A stretch of 64,000 nt of DNA from Formicarius rufipectus. Taxonomy: Eukaryota > Chordata > Aves > Passeriformes > Formicariidae. Where the stretch lies: the NCBI GenBank assembly GCA_013399695.1, contig VXAU01004724.1, positions 488,810-552,809 on the forward strand. Reading direction: 5' to 3'. This document shows positions 25,681 to 38,390 of the stretch, piece after piece. The notes under the pieces are model-generated. The model did not search any database and was not told the origin of the DNA. It saw nothing but the letters and a program-made list of their open reading frames with translations. Position numbers and translations under genes: made by a program. Numbering within the stretch: position 1 is the stretch's first letter; each line of letters opens with the position of its first letter.

Positions 25681-26030
25681 GAGACAAGGAGCCTCAGGGG
25701 AGCCTGTTTTGCTCTCTACAACTTCCTGGAAAAGAAGTAGCCAGGTGGGTGTCTGTCTCTTCTCCCAAGTAACAAGTGACAGCATAAGGGGAAATGGCCT
25801 CAAGTTGTTCCAGGGGAGGTTTAGATGGGAGATCAGGAAAAATTTCTTCGCCAAAAGTATTGTCAAGAATTAGAACAAGCTGCCCAGGGAAATGGTGGAG
25901 TCACCATCCTGGAGGGATTTAAAAGATATGTAGATGTGGCACTTGGGCACATGGTTTAGGGGTGGACTTGGCAGTGCTGGATTAATGTCTGGACTCAATG
26001 ATCTTAAAGGCCTTTTCCTTTAATTCTATG
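25681..26030 (+). mobile_element. CR1 LINE, 3'-terminal 350 bp
   Basis: This is the longest CR1 remnant in the window, in plus orientation. Landmarks in order are a block with GGAGCCTCAGGGGAGCC, GCTCTCTACAACTTCCTGG, TCTCCCAAGTAACAAGTGAC, TGGCCTCAAGTTGTTCCAGG, GGTGGAGTCACCATCCTGG, GGACTCAATGATCTTAAAGG and the tail octamer AATTCTATG. It lies wholly in the 3' region with no reverse transcriptase or endonuclease sequence. Its wording differs from the 16261-16598 copy, so the two belong to different CR1 subfamilies. The 5' edge is approximate. Confidence 0.95.
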
Positions 26031-28331
26031 AAATACGGCCATCATCTCATATGTAAACTAGGATTATAGCTTTGGTTGAAAAAGATGACTGTGTTGATAT
26101 AATACATTTGCATTTCTTCAAGGCACTTGACTTAGAAACACACAACATTTTGATTAAAAGGTTTGTATTATATGAAATTAACTGAGCACATATTAGATGG
26201 CTTAAGAATGAGTCATGACACATCTCAAAAGATGCTTGACAAGTCTGACGTATCAGCAAGTGAGATGGTTTCATTCACTGTCCTAAACAATCAATTTTTG
26301 ATCCAAGACTGCTTAATATTGTCACCAGTGGCTTGGCTGATTTTTTTTAATTTCATTTTTCAGTCCATGAATACTCATCCCCCCTCATCCAGAAAACTGA
26401 AGCTAACTGACATGAGGACTGCTTTTCTCAGTTAATCTTTCTTTGTCACCCGGGAAGGAGTACACAGATCATTGGGTTTAAGACCTTTGACTGGGACAAC
26501 ACTAAATATTTCCTTGTAACATTTGTGAACAGTATCAGAACAGGTGTAATGTTTAATAATGAGAGCAGATCTTTGGCACACTGTAGGCAAATTTCTTTGG
26601 TCAAATAACCAGGAACCACCAGGGAATATTTAATGTTAATGCAGTCAGGTTCAGGGAACAGCAGCTGAGAACCAGAACAGAAATGACTCCTTCAGACTGT
26701 CTTGGAAAAGACACCTAGATCCACATTTAGAGACTATTAACAGTGCTGTGTTAAAGAGATGAGCTGATATTTGGTTTCATAAAGGGTCTTAGAGAGCAAC
26801 AGAAGAAGCAGAAGGAGGGAGGATTCTTGTTTGACAAAACTAAATTGATTTCTGAATGGGATGGCTGACACTACTGAGTGGTGCAGAGAACACACAATGG
26901 GTCTGGCTAGTGCATTTTACTATCATGCTCAGGATCATACTTAATGTCACATTTGAGAGGAAAAATTCTGAGTTAAAACTCTGATTTCTCATACTCTTTG
27001 TGGTTCTTATTGTTAAATAAACAGACATCTGCTTACTGTGCTGACTCCCAGCCGCATCTGTCCCCAGAAGGATTTGCAAGTGGCAATCCCAGTTGGTAGG
27101 ATAACTCCTTTATAGCCAGTTTCAGTGGGGAAATGGCAACTGATGCTACAGAGGGAGTGATTCATGTAGAACCTATTTCCTGTCATGAAGAATTCATAAA
27201 TACCTCACTAAGGTCAAAAAGGCAGCTAAGCACAGTGCCAGGACACAGGTTATGGCAGGAGCCTCCAGCAGAAACACTAAACCACAGTTCTGTTCCCTCC
27301 CATCACCCAGGCTGCATTTGCAAGGCCTTGTTGCAAGCTGCAGGTTTGTCAGGTGGTCCTTGAAAGCCCCTCAGATGGCCCTTTGTTAGAGCCTACTACA
27401 GTCTGTCTTCTACTCTGGTGCTTCCCAGACCAATTCTTGGTCATCTGCTGTTCCCCTCCCCAGACTGCGAAGAAAGTGAAAGCTGCCATGGTGCAATGAA
27501 GCACTGGCTGCCTTGTAAAAATCTACTAAAACATAACCTAAGGCACAGCCCAGGGGAACATGAGCACCCAGATGTAACATCTGATGTGCACAGTGTTATG
27601 TTCTCAAAAGAACCAGCAATCTCTCTCCTACTCCAAGGAACTCTTTCATCTATCTCAACCAAAGCCTGATAACCAAAATTCTTTGATCTGGTTACTCATA
27701 TTAAGCACTTTCTTTGATCTCTGATAATCTTTCTCCACCTCTGCCTACAAAAGTAATTTCTGGAGAAAAATTGTTCAGAAAACAGGTCTAGCAACCAATA
27801 TTATGCTCATGCCATACAAAAGACACAGATGTACTTACCCAGGCTGCTGAGCTGCACACTGTTCATTGGTTTCACCTCCTGTGTGTATTTCTGTTTGGGA
27901 AATAGATCTAGTGCATTGTAGTTCCCTTTCAACAACGCTTTGTATATTAATGAGGTTAGACTTTATCATTTGCAAATGGTCTGCTGTGAATCAATAAAGT
28001 TTTGATAGGGAATAACAATCCAACTGGGATATTATTAGAGAAAAAGTCAGAGGCATTTTCAGGCAGAGTACAATAATAATGATGCTGACTCCCTTGTCAC
28101 TGGCCAACTGATAGGGAGGTGGAAGGGAAGGTGCCAGCACCTATGTCCCAAAGAACAGGGTTTCAGTAAAGTTATTGGTAAAGATCTATGTAGTCCTAAA
28201 ATTCCACATGGTTTTGATCTTACTCTTTGGTATTTCATAAGTTTTGAAAATGTGTTTCTTCTGAAAATCAAAAAAATCACTTCATCTTCTGCTTTATTTT
28301 CTTTTTCATGGGCGTTTTTTTCCTCAAAACA
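26031..28331. other. Noncoding spacer, no gene recognised
   Basis: Ordinary sequence between a CR1 copy and the candidate exon at 28333. Open frames reach only 90 codons. A run of T residues lies at 26341-26348. No element, RNA gene or regulatory site was recognised. Confidence 0.5.
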
Positions 28332-28332
28332 G

Positions 28333-28450
28333 TCTTATTTTAATTAGCAGCATGGCTTCCAAAAGTAAAATCCCTCTTCTATTTCTTGTAGTACTTCAGC
28401 TGATTGAAAGGTGTAGTTCAATACAAGAGGGAGCTCCACCAGGGCAAACT
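28333..28450 (+). other. Candidate first coding exon with signal-peptide-like N-terminus
   Basis: A T-rich pyrimidine tract ends in AAAACAG (AG at 28331-28332), a good splice acceptor. The ATG at 28352 sits in a favourable context (AGCATGG: A at -3, G at +4). The frame encodes a basic n-region (ASKSK), a hydrophobic core (IPLLFLVVLQLI) and a polar end (ERCSS), the layout of a secretory signal peptide. A possible donor (ACT, then GTAAAT at 28451) would end the exon after codon 33; unspliced, the frame stops at 28570 after 72 codons. I do not recognise the protein. Chance hydrophobic ORFs occur in T-rich DNA, so this is only a hypothesis. Confidence 0.22.
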
Positions 28451-28570
28451 GTAAATAGAACAGCCATCTCCAAGTACTTGATCCTGTTGAGAAACATTGA
28501 TCTCACCACATTTGTCTTTAATTTCCTGCCTGTCATTCCCTGTCATGCCCCAGCTATTAATACAGAATAG

Positions 28571-29066
28571 GAATTACCTGGCTACCTATTGTACTGAATA
28601 TTAGAGACAAAAGACTAGTCTGGAGAGTGTTGCTGATCTATTCTTATTGCAAAGGCAAATCAACATTAAAGAAAGGCAGGAAGGGGTAAGAGAACCAGAC
28701 AGGATTGGAACAACATCACAAAGACACTGAGGCCTGTGTTACAGTTCAGCCAAATAGACAGTGGCTTCACCCAGGTTTGAAGTTACCCTTGAGAGTTCAT
28801 CTAGCAAAAGTGAAACCATCTGTTCTCTTTAACAAGGGTGCAGTCAAGAATTGAGTAGCTTGAGTCAGAGACAGTGACATGCATATTAAAAAGAATATAC
28901 TGCTTGAAGAGTAGCAGAATTGAAAATAGTCCTGCTCAAGACTATGTGCTGAACAACTCACATGTAAATCACGTCTCCTGGTCCCTGCTGGTGCTGATCT
29001 GAATTCTGAAATCAGACTTGCTTCTAGAAGTAGCAATTAGGGCTGAACCACTTGGAAGCCTAAGAG
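28571..29066. other. Spacer between candidate exon and TATA-type promoter
   Basis: About 500 bp without a recognisable element. A 79-codon minus-strand frame (28797-29036) has no visible domain. Confidence 0.45.
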
Positions 29067-29079
29067 TATATATAAATAG
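29067..29079 (+). promoter_or_regulatory. Candidate TATA box (TATATATAAATAG)
   Basis: A strong TATA-box match, TATAAATAG at 29071-29079. Counting about 30 bases downstream predicts transcription start near 29101. An ATG (29148, G at -3) and a near-consensus splice donor GTGAGT (29169) follow at spacings typical of a short first exon. The reverse complement also comes within one base of a MEF2 site, as in some muscle promoters. TATA-like strings are frequent in AT-rich DNA, so the weight comes from the spacing, not the motif alone. Confidence 0.3.
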
Positions 29080-29147
29080 GAAGGTGTAGACTAACTTTTT
29101 CCCTATACTGTAGCCAGCAGAGCGAAGTACAGACCTAAAAGCAGGAA

Positions 29148-29168
29148 ATGTCAGACTTCAAGTTGCCT
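29148..29168 (+). other. Candidate short first coding exon (7 codons)
   Basis: An ATG about 47 bases after the predicted start opens the heptapeptide MSDFKLP and runs exactly in phase into CCT followed by GTGAGT, a near-perfect donor. Unspliced, the same frame ends at 29285 after 45 codons. I do not recognise a protein beginning this way and see no obvious next exon, so the call depends on transcript evidence. Confidence 0.15.
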
Positions 29169-29648
29169 GTGAGTGCTTCATCTATTCCTACAAGAATGTG
29201 TATTAGAATACAGTCTCTAATTTCAGGGTCATTTACTAGTTTTTCTCGTCTTATTCAGTACCTGAGATCAATGCTAGTTGTTTAACAAGCAGCTCTTTAA
29301 TGTTTGTCTCTTCTTTTGCCATTCTATGCACACTACGGCTGTAAAACATGAACACTTTTCGAGTCCTGTCTGGAAGTTAAAAACCTTCATTTTCTCATAA
29401 GGATTTCTATTGTACTCCTCACTACAACATAGTGCTTCAAAAACTTCCTCACACTATCCCCTATTTATAAACCATGAACTGAGGCAAAAATAGTTGAAAG
29501 TAAAAACCCTGCCTTTGGGTGCCCTGTTGGTTGTGTCTAAATGGGGGGATGGGCATGTTCCACACTGGAGCCTGCCATAGGGTTTCATCCACACTAGGCA
29601 AGCCCCTGGAAATCCCAGAAGATACCACCAGACTGTTCTTGCCCTATC

Positions 29649-29663
29649 CTCACAGGGGGCACC
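29649..29663 (+). promoter_or_regulatory. Weak CTCF-like motif
   Basis: CTCACAGGGGGCACC agrees with the CTCF core consensus (CCASYAGRKGGCRSY) at 12 of 15 positions. The AGGGGGCACC half is fully matched and the mismatches fall in the CCAS half. A single degenerate motif has low predictive value without binding data. Confidence 0.22.
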
Positions 29664-32600
29664 GCCAGGGTGTACAGCACACCTGGAGTACAGTGTTAAC
29701 CAATATGATGTGGATTTTTTTCTACTTTTTGAGTGATTGGATTTGAACACAGCTCCAGATACTGCGGGAGGGCTACACTACCTTGTGTTGGAGCTGTGAG
29801 TCCAAAGCTCTGCTCCAAAACAGACATCAAGATACCAGCTAGGAGGACAGGTAGGAAAAGAGGAGCTCACAGTTGATGATAATCAGTGTAAAAGCAACCT
29901 CACAAAGTTATTTGGGCAACTAGCATGCAGAAAACCACCTAGCATGATTTCCAAGATCCACTTGGCAATCATGGTAAGCAGCCACCATCTCTTTGTGGCA
30001 CCAGAGGACTCAGAAATCTTGTCCTGAGTGGTTTGCTAGTATGATACATGAATTCTGAAGCAGAAGAAAAATTTTGTCCCTTAAGACAGTCTTGAACTAT
30101 CCTAGCAATAACAAACCATGTAAAAACTAGGTCTGGAAGGGTCTTTGATTCCTGCTCAGTTCATTCCCCTGCCTCCAGCCTCTCTTGCCTCTGTGCAAGA
30201 TCAACTATTTCTAAATTATCTCTGGTAGCTATTTTTGTGACCTGTTGTTAACACAGAATGCCTGTAAAGCTGAACCATTACAAAGAACAATGAAGTTAGA
30301 TAAAAGGTTTGAGAGCAGAAGTGAGAATTATGTTTCAGGCCCAATCTTATAGGCAGTTTGACCGTGAAACACCTGTAGTGGGTTTTTCTGCTACAATTTA
30401 ATGAGTACATGAAGTGCAATCTATTCCCATGAATCAAGTTTAGTAATCCATGCTGTTGCACTAGACTTTGAGCCTGATTCCCAGTGCCTTACTATTACAT
30501 GTATTAACATATTAATATATTAATATATAATACTTCATCCATATTAGCCTACAGAGAGATAAGGCTTAGAGGTTGCACAGCATTTAAGATATGGACTCCA
30601 GACATAACACAAATCCTGTGACTGGAAATTATCTTTGTTTAAAGTTGTTAGAGCATAAAGATTATTTTTACATCTGAGACAAAAAGCAAAAGGCCTTCAA
30701 AGAAAAATCAGAATATCTGTACAGTAGGAGCTGATTAGGCTGAGAGGAAAAAGCCAGATGAGTCCCTCTGTTAGCAGTGTCCAATGTGGTGTGTGATGAG
30801 GGTCAAATAATGGGGCAGTAGTAAGACCTGCTGAACAGTTTTTTCCCCCACCATCCCCTCCAAGGCACCTGCCTCTGGCTGTGCTGCAACATCACATCAA
30901 TTTTACTTGCAGTGCTTTGGCTGACTGAATTTAGAGGGCAGCTGGTCGTGGGGTAGTTGTATGTAGCTGGGGAAAGTAAACTGCTGCTGCAAAGGTGCCA
31001 AAAATTGGCTGAATCGTAGGATACAGGAGCAAGCACTGAAGAGTTCACAGACAGAGTAAGGAAAGTGATATACATCTGTACATATGTATGGATACACATA
31101 CACACACCTGTATCTACTGCTTCTATCTTATTGTCTGAAGCAGATAAATAGTGAACAATATTTCTTCCTGCATTTTTATTTTACAAAGTGCCTTTTCTGT
31201 TTCTATAGCAACTTCTGCTGTTTGTAACTTGTGGTTCATGCTTAAAATATCCTTATTTCAAAGGGAAAAAATTCTAAAAAGTTAGAATAATTGGAAAAGA
31301 TGGCAATTTTAAAATGAAATAAAGTCATAGACGATGTTTAATAAGTAGCCTGTTCACCATAAAAAGCACTGAATGTGACATCCATTATGTGTCTTATAAA
31401 ATAGAAATGGGGCTTTTATGAACATGTCTCAGGTTCTTTGTTACAACCTGAGTTACTGCCTTTGAAATGGCTATGAAGTATTCTCCACCAGAAATTCAGC
31501 CACTTGGTAATGAATAGCAAAGAGATCCACCTCTAGACATACCTGTCTTTCTGCCATGGCACCCCATCATTCAGACTCCAGAGCAGTCAGTGCAATTAAC
31601 ATTCTCCATCCTCACCTGCAGGGATGGCAATAGGTGTCCCACATCACATGAAACCAGATTTGGTGAGGAGGAGCTTTAGCAACGGGCAGCAAGATAAACT
31701 GTGGCAGATACTACTCTTTTTCTCTTCCTTTGAATGATCAGCGAGTTTCTTTATTGATCATCCTTCAGCTCCAGGTGATAAGGGTCTGAAACTGTGCTTC
31801 CCCTTGCTATTAAAACTTTATGAATACACAAGGGTTGTAAAGAGCAATTATTCTTCCTCTCAATGCTGTGTTGCCATAGTTTGGGCAGCATGGAATATTT
31901 TACAGTATTTTGATGCACAGAAAGGTCCACACTCAAACTAAAACCAAAGCCATGAATTTTACAGCTGCAGCATTGCACAAAAGTGAGACACCTTTGCTTC
32001 AAAACATACTGAAGGAACTCTGAAAGACTTTAATTAATTTTTTTTCTAGCTAAACTGACTGCTTGTGGGGACAGAGACTGCACTGTGTTTGCTCTGAACA
32101 GACTACATTTTCAACAGCCACTAAATGAAACTGTAATAAATGGAGTCATTCAGCTGCTGTGCTGTTGTGCACAGACATTCCTGCTGGGACAGTTGCATAC
32201 TGGTTTATGCTTCTCCTTGAACTTACTTTGTTATTGACACCTTTCTCCAGGCTAATGATTTTCAGTTACTTCCTTGTTGGTTTCTGTATTTTGCCAGGAG
32301 AAGTGCAGAATACAGCTTTGCTTCCCTCCTTTGCTCATTATAGTCTGTAGACAGCTTTGCTTTCTCCTTCCCTCTGCTGCTCCTGGCCATCTTTGCCTTT
32401 TAAAAGTTTGTTGGTCCTTTCTAAGGTATTCATACCCCATTTCAGCATTAACAGATTTCTCTTGCAAGGACATGTACCTGTGACAAGAGACACGCAATTG
32501 CATGAATAGTTATCAAGAAGGCCACATGATTTTTGGCACTCAGGAAAACAGTTTCCCAGCCTGTCCACTTGATTTTCCAAGTCAACGTAACATTAACTAT

Positions 32601-35600
32601 CCTATAGTCTTTCTCTCCTCTTTTCACACTTTACAGACATCTCTGTCTCTTTGTTGCTGTTCTTTACACCACCAGTACTGCAAGAAATGCTGGCTGCTGA
32701 GGTCTCATTACCTCTAGACACAAGCAGAGTATCTCACTGCAAATATGAGTTTCTGACTCTTAGTCAGTTGTGTTCTTTCCACATTTTAATTTTTCACTCT
32801 GCAATGCCAGAAGCAGCTGGCTCATGTTAGTTCAAGTTATCCCAAGAATTATTATCTAAAGGATTAAAATCCCAAAAGGTGCCCAGAGAGTCAAGGTACA
32901 ACATTTTTCTTTCACGAACTTTTGCCCAATCCCCATGCCAGATGTTCCACAACTGATGTCAACTTTTTTAGTCACTTGTATCTTAAATTCTCAAGTGAGG
33001 CACAAGGGCCAGTAGCATTTTGTTTGCTCACAGGCAGACTTTCTCAGCTGATGTAAATGGGTGCCCTATATAAAGTGGTCAAGGAGCTGCCATGCACAAA
33101 ACTCCCCAATTCCTTCTGATTCTGGAAGATTACTGGAAACTTCCAAAGTTTATTAGAGATGTGCATGCTGATCCTTTGGTAATGCATGGAGAAGAAAGCC
33201 ACACGCCTGTTACTGTCTACCTGCTTGCATCATCAGCTCTTTCATGATAACAAACATGCTTCACAAATTTCATTTATATTAAAGGCACTTCCCATTTCAG
33301 AAAGGTGCTGTGCCACCTTTAAAATGTTGACATTTCACTGTTTACTAAGGAAGTAAGTGTTTCATTCAGGATATGAGCAGCATTAATAGTAATGCAGCCA
33401 TTTTTTTGCTCAGACACATTTTTGGTGTGCTGCGCAGAGCATGCTGTTCTTTACTAGAGCTGACAATAATTATTCAGGAAGGTTCTTCTACCACACCAAA
33501 TTCAGTGCAGCTGCTGAGGGCTGAGGCTTTGACAGAAATATGTGATGATTTTTTCCTGTGTTCATCTCTAATTATTTTGACCCATTTATATTTAAACTTA
33601 CCTTTAAAAAATTTACACGTGCTCAGCATGGAAAAGGAGTGGTGTCTGATTCCTCTCATCCTCCACCAGAAGGAAAGAGAAGGTACTTAGAACTTCCTCC
33701 TTGATAGACAGCAGAAGGAATTCTCCCTGCTTTTATGGAGAGATCTGAGGATGTGTCACCTTGATACCCAGCCCCTCCTCTCAATGAAGTGAATCCTGGT
33801 TCTACAATGAGCCCAGCACAAGGTGCAGTGAGTCTTCAGGAGCTTAAGCAGCGTAAGAAGTCAGATAGCGTTCAGATATGATCTTACAGAACAGCATCAA
33901 TGTTTTAATTTTGGAGAATGCTCAGATTACTTGAGCCACAATCACCTGCACAGACAGCAGACCCCACAGTAGTCTCCCAAGTAAGCAAACTTCACTGTCT
34001 CCAAAAGAGTCCATCTTGGCAAGGAGCTTAGAGGCTTTCCAATGGAAAAGGCAACTACAATCTTCTGGGAATCCTTGGTTGGAAAGATGAGTTGCTTTTT
34101 TTGTCTCCAGGAAAAATGCAGCATTCAAGAAGGCTGTTTGAGTGCTCTATGACACCTCTGCCAGCTCCTGCCCATGGTGACTTGCAGATTTGCACACAAG
34201 GAAACTGCACAAACTCAGGTTATTCAGCCATGATGGAAAAGGTCAAGTTTTGGGATGCTAGATGCACACAAGCCAGAGCTCTATGAAAACTGGCCATCTA
34301 CTTAACTGGCTATATGATGTTCTGTAGGTATTTATGGCTCAGTGTTTCCAGGGTGCACTTGCTTGTAAAAAGCAGTTGGTTCCACACAGAAATAGGAGAT
34401 TGTACTCAGCCACCCTCTCTGCCACATCCTTCCTATGAGAATTTCTATCAGAAATAGAGAAACTATCCATAATGGGAATGACTCTCTTTTCTTGATTGGC
34501 AATAACATACCCAGATTCATCAGCAGGGCTTTGGCAGGGGAAGGTTCAGCTCCTTCCTTTCCCTGTACTTCAGCAAATCTTTACTCTCTTCAGTCTCTGG
34601 CAAAGAAGTGCTTTTTAAGTGCAGATTGTAATCCATCTAACTTTAGCCCTAATCAAATCCACATCTGGAAGATATTAGGATGCACTGCAATTTTTCAAGA
34701 GTGGGTGTTAGGATTCAGTTGTTTACTTTATATTTTTTTAAAGTGATGTGCATGCTCTGTTCCAGACCTCTCATGGTGCTTTGTGCTTGAATGTGTATTT
34801 TAATTTCTGTTCCATTATGTTGCTTTTTTCTTTCTGGAATGGTTTTCTGCTGGCCTGTGATCTGCTTCATAATTCAAGTGGAAAGTTTTTGAAAATAAAA
34901 GAGCCTGTAAAGCAAGACAGAAAGTGGTTGTAAGTTTAAAAAAAAAATAAAAAGTATCTGTATCTTTCACTGAAGTGCAGTGATTTAAGCTTCTGAGGGG
35001 ATGAGAAAGCCTGGTTATTTTAGAAGGTTAGGTGGTCTTGGAAACTGCTCTTTGGTCTTCTAATACCCTCATGAACATGTATCTCAAAGATTTGAAGTTT
35101 CTAGGTCACATTTACTTGCAGAGGAAAACTGTCTGAGGGCAACTTCTGATGAATGGCTATGCCAAGGAGATGTGACTTCCCCAGGCACCTAGCCCTGGGA
35201 TTGCCTGCTCTGGGAGTCACTTCTTCCTCATTCAGTAGGGTCAACCAGCCCTCGTTCCTCTCCCAAGTCCCTGTACTCTGAAGGATACAGGAACTACACA
35301 ACCCAAAAAGAGAACTTTGGACAAATCCCAGATCTGGATAATTGAAAGACCAAGACTGTAAGGAGTGCCACAAAGCACATCTACCCTACAGTCTACAGGT
35401 GGTCTTAGGCTCTTTCAGCATCACTAGAAGTTTGACCACAGAGTAGAAGCCTAAACAAACTTAAACACCCTACTTTAATTTTAAAGGAAAATAACACAGA
35501 GAGGGCCACAACTGAGTGTACAGAGGTCAGCAGGGCAGGAAAACAGGGGAAGGTGAGTGTGAGCACTTGGAGATTATCTTCTGGAGGACAGGAGTGTCCC

Positions 35601-38017
35601 TTTTGAATCTGGGCCATGCTAATCCACCAGTACTGAACAGTTTTATAAAGTAAAATTTCTTAAATCTAGAAGCTTGCTTGGCACCATTTCTAAGCAGATC
35701 AGTTATTTTCATTACCACGGCTGAAGGCAGTGAGTTAGAAGTCAGGAAACACAACAGGGAAAAGAGCCTCAGAAATCATGTCCTCCAAGGATGAGAGAGA
35801 GTGCTGTGTTTTTAAATTGTTGAATACAGGGTGAACTTAAAAGGAGAGACCATTTCCATTCTTCCCGAGGCAAGAATCACTGTTGGTTTCCTTTAAGCGT
35901 AGTCCCTTTGCACAGAGCGTGCAAAGCAGCTGAAAGTGTCTCTGCATGACCTCAGTCAGCCTCTAAACAGACTAAGCAGGATGTGAAAGAAACAGCAGCC
36001 ACTGGGCGTGTCATTCCTATGAGAAATTCATAAGGCCTTTGGTTTGCAATTGCCTTGAAGCCCACTATAAGAAACTACCATATCTTGTTTGGCGAGCCCC
36101 TCCTGATGCAGTAATTAAGTCCCTTTTAGGAGCATACCAGCAGAAAGCACAATAGCATTTTCATCACAGCCAGTGGCAAAACTCCTGTTGAATTCACAGG
36201 AGTTGCAGCAGTGGATGATAGCTTCCTCCAGGCCAGGTTAGCAAAGAACAGGGAGTCTTCTCCAGCTGGAACTGCAGCCTGGTAGAACTGAAAGTGCAGG
36301 TTGGTGAGATATTTTCATTATAAGAAACCAACTATTTCCGTATTTTCATTTTTTAATTTTAATCCGAGCCACTTACATAGCCTTCCTTTTCTTAAAACTT
36401 CTCCCTCGAACAAATTCTATCATTATCCAATATGCATGCGAGAGATGGAACACTTAGACTATGATAAGCTGGAAACTCATCTCTATGATTTACACACTGG
36501 CACTTCTAATCCTCTGAACTGTAGAGTGCTGTGAATTCAGTGTCTTTTTTGACTTTTGCATTTGCTAACCTTTGTAATTTTTTAGTTCATACACCTCTCT
36601 ATTGGCCTCCATTCCTCATTTTTGATGCACTTTATGTATTTCCTTTTTGTCCAGCTTCACAGTCTTGCTTATTTTTAATGAGGGGTCTGAGGCAGAGTGA
36701 AATCAGGGCTGTGTGTCCTCCTTGCAGACAGGATGCCCTTAGCTCTGGCATGGGGAGTTGGTTAGTGAAGAGCCAAGTTTTGCTGCATGTCAATGTAGTC
36801 CATGCAAACCAGTCAATTTCCTCTATTATTCTACAAGAACATAATTTCTTTCTGGAGTGTTGTGAATATTTCCTCTCATGTGGATGGTTTTAATGGATCA
36901 TTTCTCCAGAAACAGTACACAATACTGCAGGGCACTTGACATTTATACCAAAGATGTAGGGCAAAATTCTACTGTACTGTATAAATAGCTGTGACTACTA
37001 TTGGAAACCAAGGGCCAGATAACATCAATTGCCAGGGCTTTTTGTCCCATGATGGTTCATAGGGTGCAATTCCTAGGAGCAAAAGCAACATCTCTAATGT
37101 TTATAAAATCTATAAGATATGTTTATCTGCATCATAACACTGTGTTAGCTTTGTTGGGCTATGAAAAAAAATCTATGGGTATCAACCATGAAAATACCTT
37201 CCCTTCAAATCTTGAACAAAGGACAAAAGGAGATAGCTTTGGGGCTTAGGTCATTGAATTTTCCAAAGATTTTTTCCAGCTTGCCCTTCATATGTTAAAC
37301 AGCTTATAAAATGGATTCAGTATGATTGTCCCGGAAACCAGATTCTCTTCTATTTAGGTTCTTATCTCACCATCCTTGTCTCCTAGAAGAGCCTAAAGCA
37401 ATACAATTAATACTCTACTCCTGAAACCACTGATCTCAACATCCGATTATTTTAGAAAGACAATAATAAAAACGCTTTTGAACTTGTCGTTCTGTCCTTG
37501 AAAGAGTGGGTATACAATCCTGATACACAGAGACATTCTGTTTTGAAGAGGGATTGAATATTCATGTATTGTCTGTAATCCTTCTCTTACCAATAGTATA
37601 AGAGTGATAAATTCAATATATGTGGGACATGTGCTCTTTAAAGTAAATCCTCATGGCACACTTATAAAGTTAGTCACAGTAAAGGCTAATCATGGTTAAC
37701 AATGAATAGTGTGGGGAAAACAAGCTGGAAATAAACTGCCAGCCAGTAAACTCCTCACAGAGCAGAACCTTCTTGAAGAGCTGATGCAAACATCCCCAGA
37801 CTCCTAATTTATCTGACTTCTATTTTATTCACTTTCATGCTTCTTATAAATATCTGTCACATATCTGCTTAGCTGAATTAAGCTGCTTTGGAAGGAAGAC
37901 TTTGAAACAGAGAATTTAAAATGTTGAACAGGCCAATGATCACACGACTGTGTAATTAGCCAAAACAAGTAATTCTCTTCTAAGGCATTACATATAAAAT
38001 AACTCCCTAATGGTACT
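29664..38017. other. Noncoding spacer, no gene recognised
   Basis: About 8 kb with no recognisable gene. A TTAATA-type AT repeat lies at 30502-30533 and a short CA-rich patch near 31092-31107. A TATATAAAG string at 33067 stands only 18 bases before an ATG that opens 51 codons, too close for a normal start site. Open frames reach 120 codons (36531-36893) with no visible domains. Confidence 0.55.
30502..30533. repeat. (TTAATA)n AT-rich repeat
   Basis: About 32 bases of ATTAACATATTAATATATTAA-type hexamer repetition, imperfect at the left edge. It is a short, self-complementary AT-only tract with no other notable feature. Confidence 0.8.
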
Positions 38018-38117
38018 AAAAACAAAACCAAAACCAAACCAAAACAAACAAAACACTACAAAAGCCAACCAACCAACCAAACAAAAACCACACAAAACCA
38101 ACAACAACAAAAAAAAC
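38018..38117. repeat. A/C-rich low-complexity stretch
   Basis: One hundred bases made almost wholly of A and C in CCAAAA, CCAA and CAACAA units, ending in an A run. The complementary T/G composition also occurs at 9881-9932 and 58808-58888. Such stretches are common in bird genomes. The ORF crossing it (38010-38201) encodes only K, N, P, Q and T runs and is not a gene. Confidence 0.9.
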
Positions 38118-38390
38118 ATAATACCAGCAAATGGAAACAAGTCTGGAATATCTCCATATTCTATCAGTTTTCATTTTCCTGTGCTCTCTTGTTCAGAGTA
38201 GGCATCACATATGAAATATAGCTAGAAAGGTTGCCTGTTGACTCTAGGACTTGCTAACAATGACCCGCTGTAGAAATGGTTTTAAACCTGTGAGTATCCA
38301 GCTGCAAATGGAAATCTCCATGTTTCCTGCTGTTGAATATCAGAGCTCACAGAAGCTTTCAAGTCCTTAGATGATGCCTATTTTCATTAT

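Noticed and set aside
33067..33247. TATATAAAG just upstream of a 51-codon ORF starting at 33092
   Set aside because: The ATG is only 18 bases beyond the TATA element, so transcription would be expected to start at or after it.
38010..38201. ORF encoding a K/N/P/Q/T-rich peptide
   Set aside because: It is only the translation of the A/C low-complexity stretch.
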